From Prochlorococcus sp. AG-409-K04 (lineage in GTDB: Bacteria; Cyanobacteriota; Cyanobacteriia; PCC-6307; Cyanobiaceae), in assembly GCA_003215555.1 (NCBI GenBank), contig QCKE01000001.1:1-64000 (forward strand): a DNA stretch of 64,000 nt, read 5' to 3'. A model generated the notes under the pieces. It did no database searches, was not told the DNA's origin, and saw only the letters and a program-made list of their open reading frames with translations. The number at the start of each line of letters is the position of its first letter. The stretch's first letter is position 1. This document shows positions 41,099 to 51,466 of this stretch, in pieces. The position numbers and the translations under genes are program-made.

Positions 41099-42664
41099 TT
41101 GCTTAAAGGAAAGCTCGCCATAATTCTCCATGCACACCTCCCATACGTGAGGTCCACTTCCCATGGCTCTCTTGAAGAGGACTGGTTTTTTCAAGCGTTA
41201 CTAGAATGCTACCTCCCACTTTTAAAAGTCCTAGAAGATTCTTCTAGAGCAAAGGATCTAAATCCCAAAGTTACTATTTCTTTATCTCCTACACTGCTTT
41301 CTTTATTAGATGATAATGATTTAAAGAAAAGATTTCCATCTTGGCTAAAAACTAGATTAAAACTTTTAAATACAGTTTCCAAGCCAGAGAAAAACGCTGC
41401 TGAATTCTTAGCAGAAAACATAAGAACACAACTCTTGAATTTTGAATCATGCGAAGGTAATTTGATTAAAAGATTTTCAGAATTAAGTAAAAAAAATATA
41501 TTAGATATTCTTACATGTGCTGCAACTCATGGATACCTTCCTCTTCTTAGGGAAAATGTTGAATGTGTTAGGGCGCAATTATCAACAGCTGTAAAAGAGC
41601 ATTTACGTTTTTTTGGAAAAGACCCTAAAGGTATTTGGCTTCCTGAATGTGCTTATTATGAAGGCCTTGACAAAATAATGATAGAAAATGGTCTTAGATA
41701 TTCTGTATTAGATGGCCATGGAATATTGCATGCAACACCAAGACCAAGATATGGAATTTATGCTCCTATATGTACAAAAAATGGAGTTGCTTTCTTTGGT
41801 AGAGATAGTGATTCTACACTTCCAGTTTGGTCATCAAAGCAAGGATATCCAGGAGACTCAGAATATAGAGAATTTCATAGAGATTTAGGCTGGGAACTGC
41901 CAGTTCAAATATTAGAAAAGCATGGGATAAAAGACTCCAGACCCCTTGGATTAAAACTAAGGAAAGTAACTGGTCTTAATGTAGAATTAAATAAAAAAGA
42001 AATATATAATCCAAAACTAGCAATAGAAAAAACAAAAATTCATGCAAAGCACTATCTAAGAGGAAGAGTAAGTCAATTAAAAAAATTAGCATCTACTATT
42101 AATAAAGAGCCTCTTCTAGTAGCACCATTTGATGCAGAACTTTTTGGACATTGGTGGTTTGAAGGCCCTTTATTCCTAAGTGAGATTTTCAAACAATCAA
42201 AAGCACAAGAGTTGCAATTAACTACCTTAAATGAAGTGCTAAGTATAAAACCAAAGTTACAATTATGTTCCCCAAGTCAATCAAGTTGGGGACAAGGAGG
42301 ATTTCATAAATACTGGGTTAATGAAACCAATTCATGGTTAATCTCAGAGTGGAGCAAAGCCGGAAAAGCCATGGTAGAAAAATGCAGCGTTGGTGTAGAA
42401 AAAGAGTTTAAAATTAGAGTTCTACAACAAGCCGGCAGAGAATTACTCCTCAGTCAATCTTCAGATTGGAGTTTTATTCTAAGAGCAGGAACCACTACAG
42501 AGCTTGCACGAGAAAGAATAAACAGACACTTAAAAAGGTTTTGGTTATTAATAAAATCACTAGATGAAAACAATACATTACAAGCTTCTAAGTTATTAGA
42601 ACTTGAAAAAGAGGACTGTATATTTCCTTTAATACAAGCTCAAGACTGGTATAAACATCAATAA
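41099..42664 (+). CDS. GH57 1,4-alpha-glucan branching enzyme
   Basis: A GH57 protein of 521 aa that would add alpha-1,6 branches to glycogen. The start is TTG at 41099 (LLKGKLAIILHAHLPYVR). The likely nucleophile is E183 (WLPECAYY) and the acid/base D345 in PFDAELFGHWWFEG. The numbering of E183 agrees with the family as I know it. It has the N-terminal HAHLPYVR histidine motif. Its stop overlaps the crtL stop by 7 nt on the other strand. Together with malQ it points to active glycogen metabolism. Confidence 0.88.
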   Translation: MLKGKLAIILHAHLPYVRSTSHGSLEEDWFFQALLECYLPLLKVLEDSSRAKDLNPKVTISLSPTLLSLLDDNDLKKRFPSWLKTRLKLLNTVSKPEKNAAEFLAENIRTQLLNFESCEGNLIKRFSELSKKNILDILTCAATHGYLPLLRENVECVRAQLSTAVKEHLRFFGKDPKGIWLPECAYYEGLDKIMIENGLRYSVLDGHGILHATPRPRYGIYAPICTKNGVAFFGRDSDSTLPVWSSKQGYPGDSEYREFHRDLGWELPVQILEKHGIKDSRPLGLKLRKVTGLNVELNKKEIYNPKLAIEKTKIHAKHYLRGRVSQLKKLASTINKEPLLVAPFDAELFGHWWFEGPLFLSEIFKQSKAQELQLTTLNEVLSIKPKLQLCSPSQSSWGQGGFHKYWVNETNSWLISEWSKAGKAMVEKCSVGVEKEFKIRVLQQAGRELLLSQSSDWSFILRAGTTTELARERINRHLKRFWLLIKSLDENNTLQASKLLELEKEDCIFPLIQAQDWYKHQ

Positions 42665-43887
42665 AACACCAATCCCATCATTCCTAATTTCACCTTTATA
42701 GGAGATATAATAAACAACTTGAACATAACCAAAACAAGTTTAGGGAATGGCAATGTATTGGCTAAAAATCGGGACCAATCTTTTTTAGGAAGCTTAAAGA
42801 ACGTAGCGAAAAAACTTCTAAGTAATTCTTCTTCAAAACTCATTAATCGTTTCAAACCAAATTGATATAAACGATGTCTTTGAATCAACTCTGTTGTCCA
42901 CAGAACCTTCCAACCCTTCTCCGCCAACTCTGAAGAATCAAGTGCAGGGTCAATTGATAATGATTCTGATAATTCTTTTGCAAGAGCTGGAGCTCTTCTT
43001 AACAACGCACCAACCATATAACCTGAAGCAGGATGTACCATGCTGGCTGAGCCACCAAAAGCCAGAAGAGGCTGATTTCGATAAGGCAATGGAAGATTCA
43101 TGGGAAACAAACAATGTTCCTCATGGACTATTTCTTCAATCTTTATGCCGCGATGAGACAATCTTGCTAGTAATCGTTTTCTTAAAGTGCTCAAAGAAAC
43201 AGGAGGGGCGCAAGCCAAAGAAGTCTCTTCGACAAAGAACAAATCCTGGCCAAAATCCATAGCATATAAAAAAGAAGGAGGTTCTTTTAACTCTTTCTCA
43301 GTCAAATGATCTGGACGAAAATCCATTAACACAAACTGATCTTTATCAACCGGAGGTAAACTAAATCTACCTACAACTCCATAAGCTGCTTGTTGTGCCA
43401 CAGAGCCATGATTAGGTCTTCTTATAAATCGACTACTATGACCACTTGCATCAATAACTATTCTTGCTCGGTATATATTACCAGATATACAAACAACTTC
43501 AGTTATCTGATCAACATACCTAATTTCATTAGCTGTTTCGATTAGCCACTCCATTCCTGAGCATTTTTCTAGCAATGAGTTTTGAAATGCTTCTTGATCA
43601 AAAAGTCCATAATCAAAATCATGAATTATTGGAGCATCTCCACCTTTATTATTTCCATTGCCAAAATAGCTAACTGTATCTTTCCAACGGTGTCTTAGCA
43701 AAGAAGACATACCAAGCAAATCAAGTTCTTCAGCCCAAATTCCATAAGTATTAGGCCAAGGTTTATCTGGCGAATGAGATGCTAGAGCACTAACATTTAA
43801 GCCTTTTTGTATCAACTCTGCTGATATGCATAGAGCTGCAGGACCGGCTCCCATTACTAATACATCTGAACAATTTTTCAATTTCAA
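42658..43887 (-). CDS. crtL: Lycopene cyclase
   Basis: A flavin-fold lycopene cyclase of 409 aa, needed for beta- or epsilon-rings of zeaxanthin and alpha-carotene. The nucleotide-binding GAGPAA is at 13-18, and the [13 protein letters not shown] and [16 protein letters not shown] segments are diagnostic. I favour the beta-cyclase (crtL-b) but cannot exclude the epsilon type. The start is TTG overlapping the gyrA stop by 4 nt (TTGA), so translation is coupled to gyrase, an unusual partner. The last residues are hydrophobic. Confidence 0.9.
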   Translation of the reverse strand: MKLKNCSDVLVMGAGPAALCISAELIQKGLNVSALASHSPDKPWPNTYGIWAEELDLLGMSSLLRHRWKDTVSYFGNGNNKGGDAPIIHDFDYGLFDQEAFQNSLLEKCSGMEWLIETANEIRYVDQITEVVCISGNIYRARIVIDASGHSSRFIRRPNHGSVAQQAAYGVVGRFSLPPVDKDQFVLMDFRPDHLTEKELKEPPSFLYAMDFGQDLFFVEETSLACAPPVSLSTLRKRLLARLSHRGIKIEEIVHEEHCLFPMNLPLPYRNQPLLAFGGSASMVHPASGYMVGALLRRAPALAKELSESLSIDPALDSSELAEKGWKVLWTTELIQRHRLYQFGLKRLMSFEEELLRSFFATFFKLPKKDWSRFLANTLPFPKLVLVMFKLFIISPIKVKLGMMGLVFY

Positions 43888-46502
43888 TTTTGCGTTGTAT
43901 TTTCTACTTCAGCTCCTTCTGGGGAGCTCGAAGAGTTGCTATTCATTTCTTGACTTTCACTCTCAGGAGGGACCAACACAACCTCAGCAAGATGGTCACC
44001 TAAATCAAGACGTTGCAATCTAACTCCTGTAGCAGCTCTAGATTGCTGTGATATCAAATCTGCACTTGTTCTTACAATGACGCCTTTTTCACTCACCAAT
44101 AGAAGCTCTTCTCCTCTATCCAATACTTTTAAGCCTACTAATTCATCGTCGTCATTCCTGAATTTAATTGCCCTTAAACCCATTCCTGCTCTTTTCTGAA
44201 GTCTAAATTGTGTAACAGGTACTCTTTTACCCAGCCCTTCAGCAGATGCCACTAAAACCCAAGGTCCTTCATATTCTACAGATTCACTATTTTCTTCTTC
44301 GTCATTAGTACTAGCAATTCGATCAACAAGTTCTTTTGATAAGACATCCATACTTACTAATGAATCACCAGAGCGAAGATTCATGGATCTAACACCTCTT
44401 GCTGTCCTACCTAATGGTCTAAGCTCTTCATCATTTAATCGAAAATGAATTGTCATACCAGTCTTTGATCCAATTAAAACGCTATCTCCAGGAGAGGCTA
44501 ATCTGACCCATCTAAGAGCATCCCCTTCTTCAAGATTTATAGAAATTAAACCATTAGCTCTAATTTTTCTAAAAGATGAAACTGGAGTTCGTTTTATAAA
44601 ACCGCCTGTTGTTAACATCAATAAATGATTGTCATCATCAAAAGAAGACAATGAAATCAATGAGGTAATAGCTTCTTCGCGCGGTATAGGTAATAGTTGA
44701 ACTATAGGTATGCCTTTAGCAGCTCTACTACATTGAGGCACCCTATAAGCAGGCACTGAATATGCGACTCCTCTATCACTAAAAAGAATTAAATGATCAT
44801 GGTCATTACAACTAATAAAAAGCTTCACTTCTTCTTCCCCTTGACTTCTAGTACCAGACTTGCCTCGCGTTCCACGACTAGTTGATTCAAACTCATTGAC
44901 AGGCATTCTTTTTAAATATCCTGTTCCAGTCAACAAAACTACTGATCTTTCATTTGCAATCAAATCTATATCCTCAAGACCGCTTCCCAAATCAAGGATT
45001 TCAGTCCTTCTATCTTTAAGATACTTTTCTCTTAATTTGGTTAACTCTAATTTAATAATTTCAAAAACCCTGACTTTATTCGACAAAATATCCTTGAAAT
45101 CATCTATTTTTTTAATTAAATCCTCATGTTCAAGCCTTATCTTATCTGATTCCAAAGCAGTAAGTCTCCTTAATTGCATTTGCAAAATAGCCTCAGATTG
45201 AACAGCCGTTAGTCCATGAAGCTCTTGTAATTTATCTTTAGCAACTGATGTATCAGAAGCTGAACGAATTAAAGAAATAATTGCATCCAGTTGATCTAAT
45301 GCAAGTAGAAGTCCTAATAAAAGATGATTACGTTCTTCTGCTTTCCTTAATAGATAACGTGTTCTTTTCTGGATAATTTCAACTCTAAAATCCAGAAAAA
45401 CTTGCAACATTTTCAGAAGCGAAAGTGTAACAGGTTCACCTTCCACTAAGGCAAGCATGTTTGCGCTAAAATTTGTCTGCAAAGGAGTTAATTTAAAGAG
45501 GTTATTCAAAACAACTTGTGGATAAGAATCTCTCCTTAATTCAACAACTATTCTCATACCATCTCTGTCACTTTCATCTCTAATATCAGATATACCTTCA
45601 AGTTTCTTTTCGTTAACCATATATGCAATTCTCTCAATCAAAGAAGCTTTATTAGTTTGATAGGGCAATTGAGTAATAATAATCGCATCTCTATCTGGCC
45701 TACCTGGAACTTCAATAGTTTCTATTTCTGCTACTCCTCTCATTGTTATAGATCCTCTTCCAGATAAATAGGTTTCTCTTATCCCACTTCTTCCTAAAAT
45801 TTGCCCACCTGTCGGAAAATCAGGTCCAGGAACAATTTTCAAAAGTTCATTATCATTTAAGTCAGGTTTTTCTATTAGTTCAAGCAAAGCATCAATCAAC
45901 TCCCCAAGATTATGAGGAGGAATATTGGTAGCCATTCCAACTGCTATGCCAGACGATCCATTTAGCAACAATTGAGGTATTCTTGCTGGCAAAACAGTTG
46001 GTTCTTGTTGAGAACCATCAAAGTTATCTATATAATCAACTGTTTCAGATTCAATATCTTCCAACAAACTATCTTGCGCTAATGACTGCAAGCGTGACTC
46101 TGTATATCTCATTGCGGCAGGAGGATCATTATCTATTGACCCAAAATTTCCATGCCCATCAATCAAGGGCATCTGCATAGAAAAATCCTGTGCCATCCTA
46201 ACCAAGGCATCATATACAGCAGTATCTCCATGAGGGTGATACTTACCCAGCACTTCACCTACAACGCGAGCACATTTTCTATATGGTCTATCACTAGTTA
46301 ATCCCAATTCATACATTGCATATAAGATTCGTCTATGAACTGGCTTCAATCCATCTCTTGCATCAGGCAAAGCTCTTCCTACAATTACGCTCATCGCATA
46401 TTCCAAATACGAACGCGACATTTCATTGCGAAGGTCTGCTTGGATAATCCTATCTTCAAAGTCGCCTGGAACTCCTCTATTGGGTTCCGTTGGATCAGCC
46501 AT
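43884..46502 (-). CDS. gyrA: DNA gyrase subunit A
   Basis: Breaks and rejoins DNA for supercoiling with GyrB. The active-site tyrosine is Y133 ([10 protein letters not shown]). The residue equivalent to E. coli Ser83 is a threonine (GDTAVYD). The 872 aa contain the winged helix, tower, coiled coil and a six-blade beta-pinwheel C-terminal domain. A degenerate GyrA-box-like SRGTRGKSG is near residue 540. The end (residues ~840-872) is a polar tail rich in S and E. It lies 4 nt upstream of crtL in overlap. Confidence 0.94.
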   Translation of the reverse strand: MADPTEPNRGVPGDFEDRIIQADLRNEMSRSYLEYAMSVIVGRALPDARDGLKPVHRRILYAMYELGLTSDRPYRKCARVVGEVLGKYHPHGDTAVYDALVRMAQDFSMQMPLIDGHGNFGSIDNDPPAAMRYTESRLQSLAQDSLLEDIESETVDYIDNFDGSQQEPTVLPARIPQLLLNGSSGIAVGMATNIPPHNLGELIDALLELIEKPDLNDNELLKIVPGPDFPTGGQILGRSGIRETYLSGRGSITMRGVAEIETIEVPGRPDRDAIIITQLPYQTNKASLIERIAYMVNEKKLEGISDIRDESDRDGMRIVVELRRDSYPQVVLNNLFKLTPLQTNFSANMLALVEGEPVTLSLLKMLQVFLDFRVEIIQKRTRYLLRKAEERNHLLLGLLLALDQLDAIISLIRSASDTSVAKDKLQELHGLTAVQSEAILQMQLRRLTALESDKIRLEHEDLIKKIDDFKDILSNKVRVFEIIKLELTKLREKYLKDRRTEILDLGSGLEDIDLIANERSVVLLTGTGYLKRMPVNEFESTSRGTRGKSGTRSQGEEEVKLFISCNDHDHLILFSDRGVAYSVPAYRVPQCSRAAKGIPIVQLLPIPREEAITSLISLSSFDDDNHLLMLTTGGFIKRTPVSSFRKIRANGLISINLEEGDALRWVRLASPGDSVLIGSKTGMTIHFRLNDEELRPLGRTARGVRSMNLRSGDSLVSMDVLSKELVDRIASTNDEEENSESVEYEGPWVLVASAEGLGKRVPVTQFRLQKRAGMGLRAIKFRNDDDELVGLKVLDRGEELLLVSEKGVIVRTSADLISQQSRAATGVRLQRLDLGDHLAEVVLVPPESESQEMNSNSSSSPEGAEVENTTQN

Positions 46503-47238
46503 TCAGAATGCCTTTATTAATAAATCTATTTTATCTTGAAATATGCTGAATTGTTGGTACAAAAAATAAATTTATTTGTATGCTTTGATCTCATCACAAG
46601 TATTAAGGCAATGAAGAATAAAACTATACAAATATAAACTAAAACCAAGAAACAGCAGAGTTCTTTATACAATAAAATTTGAAAGCAGTAACATCTTGCA
46701 AATAATGGAATTATTATTTAAAAAATTTAAAATGAGATAGAGATAAATGCAACAAAAATTCTCAGGTAATAGTAAATAATAAATTATTCAATTTAAATTC
46801 ATATTTGATTCTTTAAATATATTTTTAAAAGCTTATTTATCTAAAAACCAAAAATCAACAGCATTAATATTTCTTTTATATTAAAAATAAAAAACATTAA
46901 GATATCATATAGTGAACAGGAAATAATGAAAAAATTCAAGAATATATTGTGTTCATATGGGTTGTTTCTAGAAAGCAATTCAACCTAAGTCTTAAAAAGC
47001 TCATTTCAATATAGAGAAAATGAAAGTCAGACACTTCTATATTAAAGATGAGGCCTTAAATTTTCTTATTATTCAATCACAGTCTAAATACTATTAAAAA
47101 GGTGCTGATTAAGAAACTTTTCATTCACTAAGCAACCCTATACGGATAATCTCCAATAATAAATACATGTACCAACATTAGAATCACTCACTTGATAAAA
47201 TTGTTGGTAGCACGTAGCAAACTTATTTTGTACTAAAT
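46503..47238. other. 736-nt AT-rich region without a gene between gyrA and guaB3
   Basis: This is the longest gene-free stretch in the window. It should hold the promoters of gyrA (minus) and guaB3 (plus), but is longer than needed. Only tiny ORFs of 20 codons or fewer occur (for example ATG 46927, 20 codons). A 14-bp palindrome AAATAAATTTATTT at 46564-46577 is AT-rich and could be by chance. I see no tRNA or rRNA, and no remnant of a known protein. Confidence 0.5.
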
Positions 47239-48402
47239 TTGAATATCCAACTTGGTCACTCAAAAATTGTACGTCGTGCCTATGGCATTGATGAAATAGC
47301 TCTAGTTCCTGGTGGGAAAACAGTTGATCCGGAAAATACAGATACAACTTTAGTTCTTGGTGGCAAAGAACTAGAAATTCCAATAATAGCTAGTGCTATG
47401 GATGGGGTTGTAGATGTCAATATGGCAGTACAACTTTCAAAAAATGGCGCCTTAGGCGTTTTGAACCTTGAAGGGGTTCATACTCGTTATGATAATCCTC
47501 AAGAGGTTCTGCAACAAATTTCATCAGTAGGGAAAGAGAAGTTTGTTCCCTTAATGCAAAGCATCTATAGCAAACCAATAAAGGAAAATCTAATAAAGCA
47601 AAGAATAAAAGAGATAAAAGAACGAGGAGGGATTGCAGCCGTAAGTGGTACTCCACTCACTGCAATTAATTTTCATGAGGCGATAATTGAAGCAAAAGCT
47701 GACATTTTTTTCCTCCAAGCAACAGTTGTTTCTACAGAACATATTGGCGGACAAAATCAAAAGAAACTGGACATATCATCACTCTGCCAAAACCTAGGGA
47801 TACCAGTCATAGTTGGTAATTGTGTTACTTATAACGTTGCTATTGATCTTATGAGAGCTGGTGTTTCCGGAGTTCTTGTTGGCATAGGACCAGGGGCAGC
47901 TTGCACCTCAAGAGGAGTTCTTGGCGTTGGAGTACCTCAAGCAACTGCAGTTGCAGATTGCTCATCAGCTAGGGATGATTATCAAAAAGAAAGTGGGAAA
48001 TATGTTCCAGTCATTGCAGATGGAGGAATCATTACCGGTGGAGACATATGCAAGTGTATAGCTTGCGGTGCAGATGGAGTGATGATTGGTTCCCCCATTG
48101 CCAAAGCAGAAGAGGCTCCTGGGAATGGATTCCATTGGGGCATGGCTACGCCTAGCCCTGTTCTTCCAAGAGGAACAAGAATTAAAGTTGGTTCAACAGG
48201 AAGTCTCAAACAAATACTACGAGGGCCAGCAATCCTTGATGATGGCACTCACAATCTTCTGGGTGCTCTCAAAACATCAATGGGTACCCTTGGCGCACAA
48301 ACAATTAAAGAAATGCAGCAAGTAGAAATTGTCATTGCACCATCTCTACTTACAGAAGGGAAGGTATATCAAAAAGCACAACAACTTGGAATGGGTAAAT
48401 AA
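47239..48402 (+). CDS. guaB3: GuaB3-type IMP dehydrogenase family protein
   Basis: An IMPDH/GMPR-family barrel of 387 aa without the CBS domain pair found in typical GuaB (~490 aa). The catalytic cysteine is in GIGPGAACTSRGVLG, and the phosphate-binding loop in PVIADGGIITGGDICKCIACGADGVMIG. The N-terminus (NIQLGHSKIVRRAYGIDEIAL) is typical of the cyanobacterial/actinobacterial GuaB3 group, distinct from both IMPDH and GMP reductase. A Synechocystis homologue is reported to have IMP dehydrogenase activity. Start is TTG at 47239. trxA follows after 161 nt. Confidence 0.9.
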   Translation: MNIQLGHSKIVRRAYGIDEIALVPGGKTVDPENTDTTLVLGGKELEIPIIASAMDGVVDVNMAVQLSKNGALGVLNLEGVHTRYDNPQEVLQQISSVGKEKFVPLMQSIYSKPIKENLIKQRIKEIKERGGIAAVSGTPLTAINFHEAIIEAKADIFFLQATVVSTEHIGGQNQKKLDISSLCQNLGIPVIVGNCVTYNVAIDLMRAGVSGVLVGIGPGAACTSRGVLGVGVPQATAVADCSSARDDYQKESGKYVPVIADGGIITGGDICKCIACGADGVMIGSPIAKAEEAPGNGFHWGMATPSPVLPRGTRIKVGSTGSLKQILRGPAILDDGTHNLLGALKTSMGTLGAQTIKEMQQVEIVIAPSLLTEGKVYQKAQQLGMGK

Positions 48403-48563
48403 GATAACTGTTTCACCAAAAATTTAGGTTTTAAGATGCTTTTTCAATAAAGACAAAAATTTTACTTCAAAAAAAAGTTCAAACATCTGCAACTAATGGC
48501 AAGAATTATTTTATTAGGCAAAATACAATTGTAAAAGCAATTTCATTTTTCTATTTAAATTTC

Positions 48564-48887
48564 ATGTCAAGCGCTGCTGCTGTTACTGATTCTTCTTTCG
48601 AGCAGGAAGTGCTCAAGAGTGATAAACCTGTTCTTGTTGATTTTTGGGCCCCCTGGTGTGGACCATGCAGAATGGTATCTCCAATAGTTGATGAAATATC
48701 AAAAGACTTTGAGGGCAAAATCAAAGTTTGCAAGCTAAATACAGATGAGAACCCAAATGTTGCAAGTCAATATGGAATAAGAAGCATTCCTACCCTAATG
48801 ATTTTTAAGGATGGCCAGAAAGTTGACACGGTTGTAGGAGCTGTACCAAAAGCAACATTATCAACGACAATTAATAAGTACCTATAA
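48564..48887 (+). CDS. trxA: Thioredoxin
   Basis: A 107-aa m-type thioredoxin that reduces protein disulfides, linking ferredoxin-thioredoxin reductase to enzymes such as OpcA/Zwf and Calvin-cycle targets. The active site is C32-G-P-C35 in [10 protein letters not shown], with the cis-proline in RSIPTLMIF. The length and motifs are complete. A TACAAT at 48524-48529 could be its -10, with a ~28-nt leader, but no clear -35 was seen. hisH follows 30 nt downstream. Confidence 0.96.
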   Translation: MSSAAAVTDSSFEQEVLKSDKPVLVDFWAPWCGPCRMVSPIVDEISKDFEGKIKVCKLNTDENPNVASQYGIRSIPTLMIFKDGQKVDTVVGAVPKATLSTTINKYL

Positions 48888-48917
48888 ACTCTTTTAAAAA
48901 ACAATTTATTTTTAGAA

Positions 48918-49541
48918 GTGGCACTTAATATTGGTCTTATTGATTATGGAATGGGAAACCTGCATTCCGTACAACAATCTTTTAAAAGATTAGATCAAAG
49001 CCTAAAGATAGTAAAAGAACCTAGTGATTTAAATGGATGCACCGCATTAATTCTTCCTGGAGTTGGTGCATTTGATCCTGCAATGAGAAATCTTAAGAAA
49101 ACAAATTTAATTCCAGAAATAAAACGATGGGTCAGAGAAAAAAAACCACTTTTAGGAATATGTCTTGGACTTCAATTACTCTTTGAATACAGTGAAGAAG
49201 GCAAAGAAAAAGGCTTGGGTTTACTTAAAGGAAAAATAAAACATTTACCAATAACCACAAGTGAGCACATACCTCACATTGGATGGGCTTTACTTACAAA
49301 AAAAAATAATTGCCCATTACTTGATTTAACTGAAAATCCAAAATGGATGTATTTTGTTCATTCATATTCAGCTGTAGCTTCATTTGAAAAAGATGTCGCA
49401 GCAACAGTAAAATATGGAGACAAAGAAATTACAGCTGTCGTTTGGAAGGATAATCTAGGAGCTTGTCAATTTCATCCTGAAAAATCCAGTAAATCTGGTG
49501 AAAGATTATTATCAAACTGGTTGAATTGGTTAAAGAAATGA
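48918..49541 (+). CDS. hisH: Imidazole glycerol phosphate synthase, glutamine amidotransferase subunit
   Basis: HisH hydrolyses glutamine and passes ammonia to HisF in histidine synthesis. The triad is C82 (GICLGLQLL), H186 and E188 (CQFHPEKSS). It is 207 aa with a GTG start at 48918. HisF is not in this window. It lies between trxA (30 nt) and rsmD (13 nt), a packing that suggests a shared transcript. Confidence 0.95.
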   Translation: MALNIGLIDYGMGNLHSVQQSFKRLDQSLKIVKEPSDLNGCTALILPGVGAFDPAMRNLKKTNLIPEIKRWVREKKPLLGICLGLQLLFEYSEEGKEKGLGLLKGKIKHLPITTSEHIPHIGWALLTKKNNCPLLDLTENPKWMYFVHSYSAVASFEKDVAATVKYGDKEITAVVWKDNLGACQFHPEKSSKSGERLLSNWLNWLKK

Positions 49542-49554
49542 GTAAATCTTAAAG

Positions 49555-50157
49555 TTGAGAGGACAAATTCGTTTACTGGGTGGAAGGAAACTTAAAAGCC
49601 CAATAGGAAACCCAACAAGACCTACTACATCAAGAGTTAGGGAGGCAATTGTAAATATATTAGGTAAACATATTGAAGATACATCATGGCTAGATTTATA
49701 TAGTGGGAGTGGAACCATTGGTTGCGAAGCAATTCAAAGAGGAGCCAAGACAATAGTAGCTATTGAGATCAATAAAAATATATTTAATATATGTAGATCA
49801 AATCTCACCATGATTGCTAATTCCAGCAAAAAAGATATAAATATAGAAGTCATCAATACAGATGTAAAAAAATTTTTAAATATCGGCTATAGAGAATTCT
49901 GCAGAAACTTATTAGAATCAAAATGTATAAAATTAAGCCAATTTGACTTTGTTTATATAGACCCTCCTTACAAAATTAATCCATATTTTTCAATACTTGA
50001 AAAACTTATCAAAGGGAACTGGGCATCTAAAAAATGTATTGCAATTTGCGAGTTTTCAAAGCAACAAAAAATAATCATTCCTTCTGATTGGCATATTCAT
50101 AATCAAAAATTTTATGGAAACACAGGATTGGTTTTTCTTACTCCCAATCAGGCATAG
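49555..50157 (+). CDS. rsmD: 16S rRNA (guanine966-N2)-methyltransferase RsmD
   Basis: A SAM-dependent methyltransferase of 200 aa acting on G966 of 16S rRNA. The SAM-binding motif is in [20 protein letters not shown], and the catalytic motif IV is DPPY in [13 protein letters not shown]. The start is TTG at 49555. The 3' end overlaps petG on the other strand by 20 nt (50138-50157). The start TTG is 13 nt after hisH. Confidence 0.9.
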   Translation: MRGQIRLLGGRKLKSPIGNPTRPTTSRVREAIVNILGKHIEDTSWLDLYSGSGTIGCEAIQRGAKTIVAIEINKNIFNICRSNLTMIANSSKKDINIEVINTDVKKFLNIGYREFCRNLLESKCIKLSQFDFVYIDPPYKINPYFSILEKLIKGNWASKKCIAICEFSKQQKIIIPSDWHIHNQKFYGNTGLVFLTPNQA

Positions 50158-50257
50158 AACTTCCTCTTCGATACTGATTCCAGGCACTTACAAATAAGCC
50201 CACTATAGTTATAGGGACTAAACCTAATACAATGCCGCAAAGGAGTGGTTCAATCAT
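50138..50257 (-). CDS. petG: Cytochrome b6f complex subunit PetG
   Basis: A 39-aa subunit of the cytochrome b6f complex with one transmembrane helix ([20 protein letters not shown]). The N-terminal MIEPLL and the C-terminal NQYRRG match the family closely, so I am confident despite its size. The ATG is at 50255-50257 and TAA at 50138-50140. It is antisense to the final 20 nt of rsmD and sits 56 nt from the start of cytM, another electron-transfer gene, transcribed the opposite way. Confidence 0.93.
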   Translation of the reverse strand: MIEPLLCGIVLGLVPITIVGLFVSAWNQYRRGSSMPDWE

Positions 50258-50313
50258 TTGCTCGCCAAAAGTGAGAGTATTAAACACAATTCTTTCATGT
50301 TAACTAGCATTTC

Positions 50314-50706
50314 GTGAAAAGCACTTCATCAATTGGTGCAGTTAAGAAAGAGAATGCTCAGCATGGGCTAAAAACCATGTTGATAATCAGTATTATTTCT
50401 TGCCTGTTTATCTTGTTTTTACTTCTGAGGCAATCAAAGCAAAGCCCTTATATAGAAGAAACTCTTAAATTAAATGGTTCGATCGAAAATGGAAGCCAAC
50501 TGTTCCGAATGAACTGTGTAGGATGTCATGGAATTACAGCGCAGGGACTTGTAGGACCTCAACTAAATCAAATAACAAATGAAATAACTGATCAGAAAAT
50601 AATTAAGCAAGTAATAAACGGATTAACTCCTCCAATGCCAAGCTTCGAAATAGAATCTCAATCTATGGCTGACCTACTTGCATATCTTCATTCCTTGAAT
50701 CAATAA
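50314..50706 (+). CDS. cytM: Cytochrome c, CytM type
   Basis: A small c-type cytochrome of 130 aa with an uncleaved N-terminal membrane anchor (residues ~21-39, TMLIISIISCLFILFLLL). The heme site is C68-V-G-C71-H72 and the likely distal ligand is M108 (TPPMPSF). CytM is a cyanobacterial cytochrome linked to respiration and stress, whose exact partner is unsettled. Start is GTG at 50314. The trmJ gene begins 3 nt past the stop. Confidence 0.88.
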   Translation: MKSTSSIGAVKKENAQHGLKTMLIISIISCLFILFLLLRQSKQSPYIEETLKLNGSIENGSQLFRMNCVGCHGITAQGLVGPQLNQITNEITDQKIIKQVINGLTPPMPSFEIESQSMADLLAYLHSLNQ

Positions 50707-50708
50707 AA

Positions 50709-51449
50709 GTGTCTCTCAAAAACAAACTAATCAAGGTTGTAGTTGTAGAACCATTAGGAGAAATCAATCTTGGGAGCATAGCAAGACTTTGCATGAATTT
50801 TGGAGTTAATGAATTGCGACTTGTTTCACCAAGATGTAACCACACAAGCACTGAGGCTAAAAAGATGGCAGCTCATGGCAAAATGTTTCTTGAGAATGCT
50901 CCCATTTTTCCAAATTTATTAGAAGCAATAAAAGATTGCAGTAGAGTCATAGCAACTTGTGGGCGAATAGATCATGGTGAAATTCCTCTTCATTCTTCTG
51001 AGAATGCTTTGAAATGGTTTTTATCTTCACCATCAAACAATCCTATTGCAATAATCTTTGGGAGAGAAGATAGAGGTCTATCCAACCTAGAACTTCAAAT
51101 GGCGCAAAAAGTAATTACACTTTCAACGTCAAAGATTTACCCTTCACTTAATCTTTCGCATGCCGCAGCAATTATTCTTCATCAATTAATGGAATACGCA
51201 GAGATGCCTCATTCCTCTTACCAAGAAAAAATTTCTAATCCTGCATACCCAAAAGAATTTAACGACTTTATAGAAGATGCGAAGGAGTTACTTTTAGAAA
51301 TAGGTTTTTTACATAAACATACGGCTCAAGCAAGAATGACAAAAATAAAAAAGTTACTTCATAAAGCTGAAGTAAGCTCAGAAGAGATTTCTCTAATAAG
51401 AGGTATTGTGAGACAAATGAGATGGTTTTCTAAAACAAAAAAAAATTGA
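50709..51449 (+). CDS. trmJ: tRNA/rRNA methyltransferase, SPOUT class (TrmJ-like)
   Basis: A TrmH-family SPOUT methyltransferase of 246 aa of the TrmJ group, which 2'-O-methylates position 32 of tRNA. The start VVVVEPLGEINLGSIARLCMNFGV and the knot motifs IIFGREDRGLSNLEL and YPSLNLSHAAAIILHQL are characteristic. The C-terminal helical extension (~165-245) fits TrmJ. Start is GTG at 50709, 3 nt after cytM. The exact target in this organism is not shown. Confidence 0.87.
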   Translation: MSLKNKLIKVVVVEPLGEINLGSIARLCMNFGVNELRLVSPRCNHTSTEAKKMAAHGKMFLENAPIFPNLLEAIKDCSRVIATCGRIDHGEIPLHSSENALKWFLSSPSNNPIAIIFGREDRGLSNLELQMAQKVITLSTSKIYPSLNLSHAAAIILHQLMEYAEMPHSSYQEKISNPAYPKEFNDFIEDAKELLLEIGFLHKHTAQARMTKIKKLLHKAEVSSEEISLIRGIVRQMRWFSKTKKN

Positions 51450-51466
51450 AATAAAAGGATTATTAA

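Noticed and set aside
46564-46577. 14-bp palindrome AAATAAATTTATTT as a protein-binding site
   Set aside because: Such palindromes arise easily in A/T-only sequence and there is no second copy or known regulator to support it.
46927-46989. 20-codon ORF (ATG AAA AAA TTC ...) in the gap between gyrA and guaB3
   Set aside because: Too short, no promoter or ribosome-binding site seen, and AT-rich composition makes such ORFs frequent.
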